64,000 nt of DNA from Streptomyces aureoverticillatus (lineage in GTDB: Bacteria; Actinomycetota; Actinomycetes; Streptomycetales; Streptomycetaceae): positions 1 through 64,000 of the forward strand of contig NZ_BMSY01000014.1 of the NCBI RefSeq assembly GCF_014649395.1. The letters are read 5' to 3'. The stretch's first letter is position 1; the number at the start of each line of letters is the position of its first letter. Shown here one piece after another: positions 7,001-14,732 of this stretch. The notes under the pieces were generated by a model. That model had not been told where the DNA came from. It was given only the letters and a program-made list of their open reading frames with translations, and did not search any database. Made by a program: the position numbers and the translations under genes.

Positions 7001-9529
7001 GAGCTCAAGACCACCATCAACACGATGGTGGACCAGCTGTCGTCGTTCGCCGAGCAGGTCACCCGGGTCGCCCGCGAGGTGGGCACCGAGGGGCAGCTGG
7101 GCGGTCAGGCGCGGGTGCGGGACGTCGACGGCACCTGGCGCGACCTGACGGAGTCCGTGAACGAGATGGCCGGGAACCTCACCCGGCAGGTGCGCGCGAT
7201 CGCGGCCGTGGCCACCGCGGTGACCCGCGGCGACCTCAACCTGAAGATCGACGTGGACGCGGCGGGCGAGATCCAGGTCCTCCAGGACAACATCAACACG
7301 ATGATCGCGAACCTCCGCGACACCACCCTCGCCAACAAGGAACAGGACTGGCTCAAGGGCAACCTGGCGCGGATCTCCGGCCTGATGCAGGGCCGCCGCG
7401 ACCTGGAGGACGTCGCCTCGCTGATCATGAGCGAGCTGACGCCGGTGGTCTCGGCGCAGCACGGCGCGTTCTTCCTGGCCATGCCCACCGACGACGCGCA
7501 GGACCTGAGCGGTGACGAGGACGCGTACGAGCTGCGCATGCTGGGCAGCTACGGCTACTCGATGGGCTCGATGCCGACGTCGTTCCGGCCCGGTGAGACG
7601 CTGATCGGGACGGCCGCCAAGGAGCGGCGCACCATCCTCGTGGAGAACGCCCCGTCCGGCTATCTGCGGATCGCCTCCGGGCTCGGTGAGGCGCCCCCGG
7701 CACAGGTCATCGTGTTGCCGGTGCTCTTCGAAGGCAAGGTGCTCGGGGTCATCGAACTGGCGTCCTTCCAGCCGTTCACGCAGATCCAGAAGGACTTCCT
7801 CAGCCAGATCGCCGAGATGATCGCGACGAGCGTCAACACCATCAGCGTCAACACCAAGACGGAGATCCTGCTCAAGCAGTCACAGGAGCTCACCGAGCAA
7901 CTGCGCGAGCGCTCCGAGGAGTTGGAGAACCGGCAGAAGGCGCTGCAGGAGTCCAACGCCGAACTGGAGGACAAGGCCGCGCTGCTCGCCCAGCAGAACC
8001 GCGACATCGAGGTCAAGAACACCGAGATCGAAGAGGCCCGCCAGGTCCTCGAGGAGCGCGCCGAACAGCTCGCGGTCTCGATGCGCTACAAGTCCGAGTT
8101 CCTCGCGAACATGTCGCACGAGCTGCGTACGCCGCTCAACTCCCTGCTGATCCTGGCCAAGTTGCTCGCGGACAACGCCGACGCGAACCTCACGCCCAAG
8201 CAGGTGGAGTTCGCCGAGACGATCCACGGCGCGGGCTCGGACCTGCTCCAGCTCATCAACGACATCCTCGACCTGTCGAAGGTCGAGGCGGGCAAGATGG
8301 ACGTCAGCCCGACACGCATCGCGCTCGTCCAACTCGTGGACTACGTAGAGGCCACTTTCCGCCCGCTGACCGCCGAGAAGGGACTCGACTTCTCCGTACG
8401 CGTCTCGCCGGAACTGCCCGCGACGCTGCACACGGACGAACAGCGCCTCCTCCAGGTGCTGCGCAACCTGCTGGCCAACGCGGTGAAGTTCACCGACTCC
8501 GGAGCGGTCGAACTGGTCATCCGGCTCGCCAGCAACGACGTGCCCAACGCCATCCGGGAGCAGCTCCTGGAGGCCGGTTCGCTGCGGGACGCCGACGCCG
8601 ACCTGATCGCGTTCTCCGTGGCCGACACCGGCATCGGCATCGCCGCCAGCAAGATGCGGGTGATCTTCGAGGCGTTCAAGCAGGCCGACGGCACCACGAG
8701 CCGCAAGTACGGCGGCACCGGTCTCGGCCTGTCGATCAGCCGGGAGATCGCGCGGCTGCTCGGCGGCGAGATCCACGCGGCGAGCGAGCCGGGCCGCGGC
8801 TCCACCTTCACGCTGTATTTGCCGCTGCACCCCAGCGAACTGCCGCCGCAGGGCTACACCCAGCTGCCGCCGCCGCCCGCGACGCCCGAACTGGCCGCTC
8901 TGGAGCCCGTGGAGCCCACGGAGAACGGCGAGCGGCCCGAGCCCCAGGCGCCGGACGCGGCCGCCGCCACGCCCCCGCAGACACCGCCGGGACCCGCCGC
9001 GCTGTTCCGGCGCCGCCGCCGGTCCGCGCCGCCCGCGGGGGACCCGACGCGGGCCCTTCCGGGGCAGCCCGGCACGGGGGCCGCGGGCGCGCCGGAGCAG
9101 TGGCAGGACGGCGCGGGGCAGGAGGCGCCGGCCCCGCGCGTGCGGTTGCAGTTCGACGGCGAGAAGGTGCTCATCGTCGACGACGACATCCGTAATGTGT
9201 TCGCGCTCACCAGCGTCCTGGAGCAGCACGGCCTGTCCGTGCTGTACGCGGAGAACGGCCGGGAAGGCATCGAAGTCCTGGAGCAGCACGACGACGTGAC
9301 GGTCGTGCTGATGGACATCATGATGCCGGAGATGGACGGCTACGCGACGACGACGGCGATCCGCCGGATGCCGCAGTTCGCCGGGCTGCCGATCATCGCG
9401 CTCACCGCCAAGGCCATGAAGGGCGACCGGGAGAAGGCCATCGACTCCGGCGCGTCGGACTATGTGACCAAGCCGGTCGACCCCGATCATCTGTTGTCGG
9501 TGATGGAGCAGTGGATGCGCGGGGAGTGA
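4010..9529 (+). CDS. osaA: OsaA hybrid sensor histidine kinase with about twelve HAMP repeats
   Basis: 1839 aa, no membrane segment, so cytoplasmic. Order: a tandem array of about twelve HAMP-like units, each carrying a version of xGDLSQKVxV and NTMVDQLSSF with a period near 92 aa (~45-1110); a GAF domain (~1125-1290); a coiled coil rich in E/Q (~1290-1360); HisKA with FLANMSHELRTPLN (phospho-accepting H1370); HATPase_c (N box LRNLLANAVKF, G boxes ADTGIGI and GGTGLGLSI); a Pro/Ala-rich linker; and a C-terminal receiver domain with D1769 in LMDIMMPEMDG. OsaA of S. coelicolor has this make-up and neighbours. The GTG start has GGGAGGGA 5 nt upstream. The partner receiver protein OsaB is 264 bp downstream. 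The repeats are likely a long signal-transmitting rod. Confidence 0.93.
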   Translation: MESGAATRAAKTRAKDGRSLNSQRKPRNGTTATVDAAALNRLLAALVAMRDGNFRKRLTVSGDDVMSEIAAVFNEVADRNLHLTGELSRVRRTVGREGKLTERLQGGAMEGSWAAAIDASNALVEDLVRPVSEVGRVLSAVAEGDLEQRMELRAQADEGNGHPLRGEFLKVGRTVNNLVDQLSTFTDEVTRVASEVGTEGKLGGQARLRGMSGSWKDLTDSVNTMAYRLTAQVRDIALVTTAVAKGDLSRKVTVHVAGEMLELKNTVNTMVDQLSSFSSEVTRVAREVGTEGELGGQAQVPGVAGVWKDLTDSVNLMAGNLTAQVRGIAQVTTAVANGDLSQKVRVSARGEVAQLAETINQMTETLRTFADEVTRVANEVGAEGQLGGQANVPGAAGTWKDLTDSVNTVFRNLTTQVRDIAQVTTAVANGDLSQKVTVDVAGEMLELKNTVNTMVDQLSSFGAEVTRVAREVGVEGELGGQAQVPGAAGTWKDLTDSVNTAFRNLTGQVRNIAQVTTAVANGDLSQKVTVDVSGEMLQLKNTVNTMVDQLSSFADQVTRMARDVGTEGRLGGQARVDGVSGTWKELTDSVNFMAGNLTSQVRQIAQVTTAVARGDLSQKIDVDARGEILELKNTINTMVDQLSAFADQVTRVAREVGTEGRLGGQAQVPGVAGVWRDLTDSVNGMAGNLTAQVRNIAQVATAVARGDLSQKIDVDARGEILELKNTLNTMVDQLSAFAEQVTRVSREVGTDGILGGQAEVQGVSGTWKDLTQSVNGMANNLTLQVRNIAEVTTAVAMGDLSKKITVDAKGEILELVTTVNTMVDQLSSFAEQVTRVAREVGTEGKLGGQARVVGVTGIWKDLSDNVNLMANNLTMQVRNISQVAAAVANGDLTKTVTIEARGEVAQLADTFNTMVKTLSSFADQVTKVAREVGTDGILGGQARVPGVSGTWKDLTESVNGMASNLTGQVRNIAMVTTAIAKGDLTKKIDIDARGEILELKTTINTMVDQLSSFAEQVTRVAREVGTEGQLGGQARVRDVDGTWRDLTESVNEMAGNLTRQVRAIAAVATAVTRGDLNLKIDVDAAGEIQVLQDNINTMIANLRDTTLANKEQDWLKGNLARISGLMQGRRDLEDVASLIMSELTPVVSAQHGAFFLAMPTDDAQDLSGDEDAYELRMLGSYGYSMGSMPTSFRPGETLIGTAAKERRTILVENAPSGYLRIASGLGEAPPAQVIVLPVLFEGKVLGVIELASFQPFTQIQKDFLSQIAEMIATSVNTISVNTKTEILLKQSQELTEQLRERSEELENRQKALQESNAELEDKAALLAQQNRDIEVKNTEIEEARQVLEERAEQLAVSMRYKSEFLANMSHELRTPLNSLLILAKLLADNADANLTPKQVEFAETIHGAGSDLLQLINDILDLSKVEAGKMDVSPTRIALVQLVDYVEATFRPLTAEKGLDFSVRVSPELPATLHTDEQRLLQVLRNLLANAVKFTDSGAVELVIRLASNDVPNAIREQLLEAGSLRDADADLIAFSVADTGIGIAASKMRVIFEAFKQADGTTSRKYGGTGLGLSISREIARLLGGEIHAASEPGRGSTFTLYLPLHPSELPPQGYTQLPPPPATPELAALEPVEPTENGERPEPQAPDAAAATPPQTPPGPAALFRRRRRSAPPAGDPTRALPGQPGTGAAGAPEQWQDGAGQEAPAPRVRLQFDGEKVLIVDDDIRNVFALTSVLEQHGLSVLYAENGREGIEVLEQHDDVTVVLMDIMMPEMDGYATTTAIRRMPQFAGLPIIALTAKAMKGDREKAIDSGASDYVTKPVDPDHLLSVMEQWMRGE
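4400..7330 (+). repeat. Coding tandem array of ~276-bp HAMP units in osaA
   Basis: Inside osaA a unit of about 276 bp (92 codons) recurs roughly eleven times at high DNA identity. Recurring pieces are GTGGACCAGCTCTCC, GAGGTGGGCACGGAGGG, CTCGGCGGGCAGGC and GGCGACCTGTCGCAGAAG. Identity is high enough for recombination or assembly collapse to change copy number in steps of whole HAMP units without breaking the frame. Boundaries are approximate. Confidence 0.85.
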
Positions 9530-9792
9530 CACGGCGGCTCACGAGGAGGGAAGAAGCCGCACCATTACGCGGAGTTGCTGACAGAGTGTGGCCGACGTCG
9601 TGTAGAACCGCGGTATTCGGGGAACCTTCTGGTCCGCCGCTGCGTTTCTGCTACGTGCACAGTGACATGGCGGTGACAGGGTGTGGCGACAGGCGGGGTG
9701 CGGCTACCATGACCGGCACAAGGACGGACGGCGCAAGGGAGCCGTCCTCTGGGGCGGCGCCCGGTGTACCGCCGGGGCGAGGAGGGCGGGCC
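9530..9792 (+). promoter_or_regulatory. osaA-osaB spacer with a candidate osaB promoter
   Basis: The 263-bp spacer is long enough for osaB to have its own promoter. The best candidate is CTGACA, a 17-nt spacer and TGTAGA near 9579-9607. A short imperfect hairpin (GCGGCT...AGCCGC) follows the osaA stop and could attenuate read-through. Both assignments are by eye. Confidence 0.35.
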
Positions 9793-10476
9793 ATGGTGCA
9801 GAAGGCCAAGATCCTCCTGGTCGATGACCGGCCGGAGAATCTGCTGGCGCTGGAGGCCATCCTCTCTGCGCTCGATCAGACGCTGGTGCGGGCATCGTCC
9901 GGGGAGGAAGCGCTCAAAGCGCTGCTGACGGACGACTTCGCGGTCATTCTGCTGGACGTCCAGATGCCGGGAATGGACGGTTTCGAGACCGCCGCGCACA
10001 TCAAGCGGCGGGAGCGGACCAGGGACATCCCGATCATCTTCCTCACCGCCATCAACCACGGACCCCACCACACGTTCCGTGGGTACGCGGCGGGCGCCGT
10101 GGACTACATCTCCAAGCCCTTCGACCCGTGGGTGCTGCGCGCCAAGGTCTCGGTGTTCGTCGAGCTGTACATGAAGAACTGCCAACTGCGTGAGCAGGCC
10201 GCGCTGCTGCGCCTCCAGCTCGAGGGCGGCGCCAAGGCCGCGGCCGCGGACACCAAGGAGCCGGCCGGGCTGCTCGCTGAGTTGTCCGCGCGTCTCGCCG
10301 CCGTCGAGGAGCAGGCCGAGGCGCTCTCCAAGCAGCTCGACGACGACTCCGCGGACGCGGCCGCCGTCGCCACGGCAGCCCATCTCGAACGCAAACTGAC
10401 CGGTTTGCGCAGGGCTCTTGACGCCCTGGAGCCGGGCACGGGCAGCGGCGCGGCTTCGGTGCCGTCGCAGAACTGA
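9793..10476 (+). CDS. osaB: OsaB response regulator with a coiled-coil output region
   Basis: 227 aa. An N-terminal receiver domain (residues ~5-125) has the acidic pair DD at 11-12, phospho-acceptor D55 in ILLDVQMPGMDG, T in FLTA and K in ISKPFDP. The remainder (~130-227) is Ala/Glu/Leu-rich and predicted coiled coil, with no DNA-binding domain, so output must be through protein contacts. In S. coelicolor OsaB is needed for growth and differentiation at high osmolarity, downstream of OsaA. ATG 9793 is chosen because the receiver fold begins there and GGAGGGCGG lies just upstream; longer in-frame extensions add unrelated sequence. Confidence 0.92.
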   Translation: MVQKAKILLVDDRPENLLALEAILSALDQTLVRASSGEEALKALLTDDFAVILLDVQMPGMDGFETAAHIKRRERTRDIPIIFLTAINHGPHHTFRGYAAGAVDYISKPFDPWVLRAKVSVFVELYMKNCQLREQAALLRLQLEGGAKAAAADTKEPAGLLAELSARLAAVEEQAEALSKQLDDDSADAAAVATAAHLERKLTGLRRALDALEPGTGSGAASVPSQN

Positions 10477-10723
10477 CGCGAGCCGCGGCCCCGCCCGCTG
10501 CGAGCGGGCGCCCCGCATGCGCGAGCACCCCGCACCGAAGGCTCCGCGCACCGCGCTGAGTACGGAAGCAACAATTCCGGGCGTCCGCGCAGTGAACGGA
10601 ATCGTAGGTTCCGGGCGCCCGCTGTGAGCACCCGTCAGTTCGCCTCCTCGACAAGGGCGACACAGACGGGTGAAGCAGTAGGCACACGTGTCCACCGTCG
10701 TCTCCCCCGGTAACCTCACACCC

Positions 10724-13537
10724 ATGGCCTCACGTCAGCCCGCAGCCAAGAAGACGCCCGCGAAGAAGGCGGCCGCGCCGACCAAGGCTCCGGCGAAGAA
10801 GGCCGCCGCCAAGAAAGCGCCCGCGAAGAAGTCCGCGGCGAAGAAGGCGCCCGCCAAGAAGGCCGCGGCCAAGAAGCCCGCCCCGAAGCCGGCGCCGAAC
10901 CCGACCAACGGCCTCTACCGCGTCGTGCGCGCCATCTGGCTCGGCATCGCACACGCGGTGGGAGCGATGTTCCGCGGCGTGGGCCGCGGCGCCAAGAACC
11001 TCGACCCCGCGCACCGCAAGGACGGGCTCGCGCTGCTGCTGCTCGGCATCGCCCTGATCGTCGCCGCGGGCACCTGGTCCCATCTGCGCGGCCCTGTGGG
11101 CGACCTGGTCGAGATGCTGGTGACCGGCGCCTTCGGGCGGCTCGACCTGCTCGTGCCGATACTGCTCGCGGCCATCGCCGTGCGGCTCATCCGGCACCCC
11201 GAGAAGATCGACGCCAACGGCCGCATCGTGATCGGTCTGTCCGCGCTCGTCATCGGCGTGCTCGGTCAGGTGCACATCGCGTGCGGCTCGCCCGCGCGTG
11301 CGGACGGCATGCAGGACATAAGGGACGCGGGCGGGCTCATCGGCTGGGGCGCGTCCACGCCGTTGAACAAGGCGCTGGGCGAGGTCCTCGCCGTACCGTT
11401 GCTGGTGCTCCTGACGGTCTTCGGGCTGCTCGTCGTCACGGCCACGCCCGTCAACACCATTCCGCAGCGGCTGCGGCAGCTCGGCGTGCGGCTCGGGGTC
11501 CTCGAGGCCGAGCCCGCCGTGGGGGAGGCGGGCGCGTACGGGGAGCACGGGGAGTACATCGAGTACGCCGACCACTCCGACGACGACGAGCGGTACGACG
11601 AGCAGTGGCGCGAGGCCCTGCCCGGCCGCTCCCGGGGCCGCAGGCGGCCCGCAGGCGGCCCGCAGGAGCCCTCGCCGGACCAGGCGGAGGAGGCGGCGCT
11701 GTCCAAGCGGCGCAGGCCGCGTCGCGCCTCCGTGCAGCCCGACCTGGACCGGCCCATGGACGCCGTGGACGTGGCCGCCGCCGCGGCCGCGGCGCTCGAC
11801 GGGGCCGTGATGCACGGCATGCCGCCCTCGGCCCTGGTCGCCGACCTCACGCAGGGCGTCTCCGCGGACCGCGACGAGCAGGAGCGGTCCGCGCCGGTGC
11901 CGCCCGCCCGCGCGACCGGAGCCCCGGCGGCCGGCGCCCCGGTGGCGGGCAGGAAGAACCCGCCGAAGGAGCCCGCGGGCACCGGCGTCCCCGATCTGAC
12001 CAAGGCGGCTCCCGACGCGCCCCGCGACCTGCCCCCGCGCGCGGAGCAACTGCAGCTCTCCGGAGACATCACCTACTCGCTGCCCTCGCTGGACCTGCTG
12101 GAGCGCGGCGGTCCCGGCAAGGCCCGCAGCGCCGCCAACGACGCGGTCGTCGACTCGCTCTCGAACGTCTTCAGCGAGTTCAAGGTCGACGCCGTCGTCA
12201 CCGGCTTCACGCGCGGGCCGACGGTCACGCGCTACGAGATCGAGCTCGGCCCCGCCGTGAAGGTCGAGAAGATCACGGCCCTCGCCAAGAACATCGCGTA
12301 CGCCGTCGCGTCCCCGGACGTGCGGATCATCTCGCCCATCCCCGGCAAGTCCGCGGTCGGCATCGAGATCCCGAACACCGACCGCGAGATGGTCAAGGTC
12401 GGCGACGTGCTGCGGCTCGCGGACGCCGCCGAGGACGAGCACCCGATGCTGGTCGCGCTCGGCAAGGACGTCGAGGGCGGCTACGTGATGGCCAACATGG
12501 CGAAGATGCCGCACATCCTCGTCGCCGGAGCCACCGGTTCCGGTAAGTCGTCGTGCATCAACTGCCTGATCACGTCGATCATGGTGCGGGCCACCCCCGA
12601 GGACGTCCGCATGGTCCTCGTCGACCCCAAGCGCGTCGAGCTCACCGCGTACGAGGGCATTCCGCACCTGATCACGCCGATCATCACCAACCCCAAGCGC
12701 GCGGCCGAGGCGCTGCAGTGGGTCGTACGCGAGATGGACCTGCGCTACGACGACCTCGCGGCGTTCGGGTTCCGGCACATCGACGACTTCAACGAGGCCG
12801 TCCGCGCGGGCAAGGTCAGTGCCCCCGAGGGCAGCGAGCGGGAGCTGCAGCCGTATCCGTACCTGCTGGTCATCGTCGACGAGCTGGCCGACCTGATGAT
12901 GGTCGCGCCGCGCGACGTCGAGGACTCGATCGTGCGCATCACGCAGCTCGCGCGCGCCGCCGGCATCCACCTGGTGCTCGCCACCCAGCGGCCGTCCGTG
13001 GACGTCGTGACCGGTCTGATCAAGGCAAACGTTCCGTCACGGCTCGCCTTCGCGACCTCCTCGCTCGCCGACAGCCGCGTCATCCTCGACCAGCCGGGCG
13101 CCGAGAAGCTGATCGGCAAGGGCGACGGCCTGTTCCTGCCCATGGGCGCGAACAAGCCCATCCGCATGCAGGGCGCCTTCGTCACCGAGGACGAGGTCGC
13201 CGCGGTCGTCCAGCACTGCAAGGACCAGATGGCGCCCGTCTTCCGCGACGACGTCACCGTGGCCACCAAGCAGAAGAAGGAGATCGACGAGGACATCGGC
13301 GACGACCTCGACCTGCTGTGCCAGGCGGCCGAGCTGGTCGTCTCCACCCAGTTCGGGTCCACGTCGATGCTCCAGCGCAAGCTGCGGGTCGGCTTCGCCA
13401 AGGCGGGCCGTCTCATGGACCTCATGGAGTCGCGGAACATCGTCGGGCCGAGCGAAGGCTCGAAGGCACGTGACGTTCTTGTGAAACCCGACGAGCTGGA
13501 TGGAGTGCTCGCCGTGATCCGCGGGGAGGCTGACTGA
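10724..13537 (+). CDS. ftsK: FtsK/SpoIIIE DNA translocase
   Basis: 937 aa from ATG 10724 (a GTG at 10688 would add 12 residues). The N-terminus is a basic tail of KKAPAKK-type repeats, then four to five membrane segments (~105-260), an acidic and Pro-rich linker and the motor. The motor has the alpha domain, Walker A GATGSGKS at about 602-609, Walker B YLLVIVDELADLMM, and ATQRPSVDVVTGLIKANVPSRLAF. The C-terminal gamma winged helix (QFGSTSMLQRKLRVGFAKAGRLMD) reads KOPS-like polar sequences. FtsK pumps chromosomes out of closing sporulation septa in Streptomyces. The H1-like basic tail is unusual compared with E. coli FtsK but common in actinobacteria. Confidence 0.96.
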   Translation: MASRQPAAKKTPAKKAAAPTKAPAKKAAAKKAPAKKSAAKKAPAKKAAAKKPAPKPAPNPTNGLYRVVRAIWLGIAHAVGAMFRGVGRGAKNLDPAHRKDGLALLLLGIALIVAAGTWSHLRGPVGDLVEMLVTGAFGRLDLLVPILLAAIAVRLIRHPEKIDANGRIVIGLSALVIGVLGQVHIACGSPARADGMQDIRDAGGLIGWGASTPLNKALGEVLAVPLLVLLTVFGLLVVTATPVNTIPQRLRQLGVRLGVLEAEPAVGEAGAYGEHGEYIEYADHSDDDERYDEQWREALPGRSRGRRRPAGGPQEPSPDQAEEAALSKRRRPRRASVQPDLDRPMDAVDVAAAAAAALDGAVMHGMPPSALVADLTQGVSADRDEQERSAPVPPARATGAPAAGAPVAGRKNPPKEPAGTGVPDLTKAAPDAPRDLPPRAEQLQLSGDITYSLPSLDLLERGGPGKARSAANDAVVDSLSNVFSEFKVDAVVTGFTRGPTVTRYEIELGPAVKVEKITALAKNIAYAVASPDVRIISPIPGKSAVGIEIPNTDREMVKVGDVLRLADAAEDEHPMLVALGKDVEGGYVMANMAKMPHILVAGATGSGKSSCINCLITSIMVRATPEDVRMVLVDPKRVELTAYEGIPHLITPIITNPKRAAEALQWVVREMDLRYDDLAAFGFRHIDDFNEAVRAGKVSAPEGSERELQPYPYLLVIVDELADLMMVAPRDVEDSIVRITQLARAAGIHLVLATQRPSVDVVTGLIKANVPSRLAFATSSLADSRVILDQPGAEKLIGKGDGLFLPMGANKPIRMQGAFVTEDEVAAVVQHCKDQMAPVFRDDVTVATKQKKEIDEDIGDDLDLLCQAAELVVSTQFGSTSMLQRKLRVGFAKAGRLMDLMESRNIVGPSEGSKARDVLVKPDELDGVLAVIRGEAD

Positions 13538-13714
13538 CGGAGCGGGTTAGGCCGTACGGAGCCTGGTCACCCGTACGGGGACCGGCTCACCCGTTCAAGA
13601 CGGGAAGCAACCGTTTCTCTTCGCCTCACGTCAAGTTGAGGAGAAGAGCAGCAGCACGCTCCAGCCATCAGGATGTCCGGCCATTCTGATGGCGTACAAA
13701 GTCCGTCCGCCCGG

Positions 13715-13745
13715 TTGCCCCACCCTTTCTCGGCCCCCCTAGACT
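13715..13745 (+). promoter_or_regulatory. Promoter of the RodZ-like gene
   Basis: TTGCCC (13715-13720), a 19-nt spacer and TAGACT (13740-13745) resemble a housekeeping promoter about 40 nt upstream of GTG 13786. The -10 is good; the spacer is 1-2 nt longer than ideal. Confidence 0.5.
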
Positions 13746-13785
13746 GAATGTCCGGCAGGTGGCTACACGCTCGAAAGGCGCACCC

Positions 13786-14649
13786 GTGTCCATCGGCAAC
13801 TCCCCTGAAGACGACCACCCTTCAGACGACCGCCCCGCAGAGGACAGCCCCGCAGCCGACCGGCCCGCGGACGACCGTCCCTCGGTCGGCCACGTCCTGC
13901 GACAGGCGCGTGTCGACGCCGGGCTCACGGTCGACGAGATCAGTACGTCCACCCGGGTGCGCATCCCGATCGTGCACGCGATCGAGCAGGACGACTTCTC
14001 GCGCTGCGGCGGCGACGTGTACGCGCGCGGGCACATCCGTACGCTCGCGCGTGCCGTCGGCATCGACCCGGCCCCGCTGATCGCGCAGTACGACGAAGGG
14101 CACGGCGGCAGGCCGCCCGCGCCCACCCCGGCCGCGCCGCTGTTCGAGGCCGAGCGGATCCGCTCCGATCCGCGCCGGCCGAACTGGACCGCGGCCATGG
14201 TGGCCGCCATCGTCGCCGTGATCGCCTTCGTCGGCTACACGGCGTTCAGCGGCGACGACGACAGCGGCGGCGGCCAGCAGGTGGCCGAGGGCTCCACGCC
14301 CAGCAAGCCCGCTCCGAAGCCCGCCACCAGCAAGCCCGCCGATCCCAAGCCGGACCCCTCGGACAGCGCCATCGCCGGGGTGCCGCGGGACAAGGTGACC
14401 GTGAAGGTCGACGCGGCCGACGGCCGCAGCTGGATCTCGGTGAAGGACCACAACGGCCGACTGCTCTACGACGGACTGCTGAAGCAGGGCGAGACCAAGA
14501 CCTTCCAGGACAAGAAGAAGATCGATCTCGTGCTCGGCGACGCCGGGGCCATCCGGCTCTTCGTCAACGGCAAGCAGGTCGAGAACGAATTCGAACCGGG
14601 CCAGGTCGAGCGCCTCTCGTACACGAAGGGTGACCCGGAAGTCGGCTGA
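13786..14649 (+). CDS. RodZ-like membrane protein with N-terminal HTH and C-terminal DUF4115-type domain
   Basis: 287 aa. After a short acidic leader comes an XRE-like helix-turn-helix (~35-105: GHVLRQARVDAGLTVDEISTST, then YARGHIRTLARAVGIDPAPL). A single membrane segment follows (AAMVAAIVAVIAFVGYTAF, ~140-160), then a Pro/Lys-rich extracellular linker and a C-terminal beta domain (KVTVKVDAADGRSWISV...). This is the RodZ layout, where the HTH binds MreB and the outer domain senses the wall. GTG 13786 is preferred over 13759 because GAAAGG lies 7 nt upstream and the protein then begins MSIGNSPED. It sits between ftsK and rimO and has its own promoter. Confidence 0.82.
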   Translation: MSIGNSPEDDHPSDDRPAEDSPAADRPADDRPSVGHVLRQARVDAGLTVDEISTSTRVRIPIVHAIEQDDFSRCGGDVYARGHIRTLARAVGIDPAPLIAQYDEGHGGRPPAPTPAAPLFEAERIRSDPRRPNWTAAMVAAIVAVIAFVGYTAFSGDDDSGGGQQVAEGSTPSKPAPKPATSKPADPKPDPSDSAIAGVPRDKVTVKVDAADGRSWISVKDHNGRLLYDGLLKQGETKTFQDKKKIDLVLGDAGAIRLFVNGKQVENEFEPGQVERLSYTKGDPEVG

Positions 14650-14732
14650 CCTGCCCCGTCCCGAGCGCCCGTCGCGAGCACCAGGAACCCTGGCGGCGGG
14701 CGCCGACGCATGGACGAAGTAGTCTTGATTCC

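Noticed and set aside
4400..7330. Tandem repeats considered as a CRISPR or satellite array
   Set aside because: The period is ~276 bp, coding, in frame and equal to HAMP units.
3839..7462. 1200-codon open frame antisense to osaA with His/Leu/Arg repeats
   Set aside because: The repeats are the mirror of the HAMP units of osaA; no start signal or independent codon bias.
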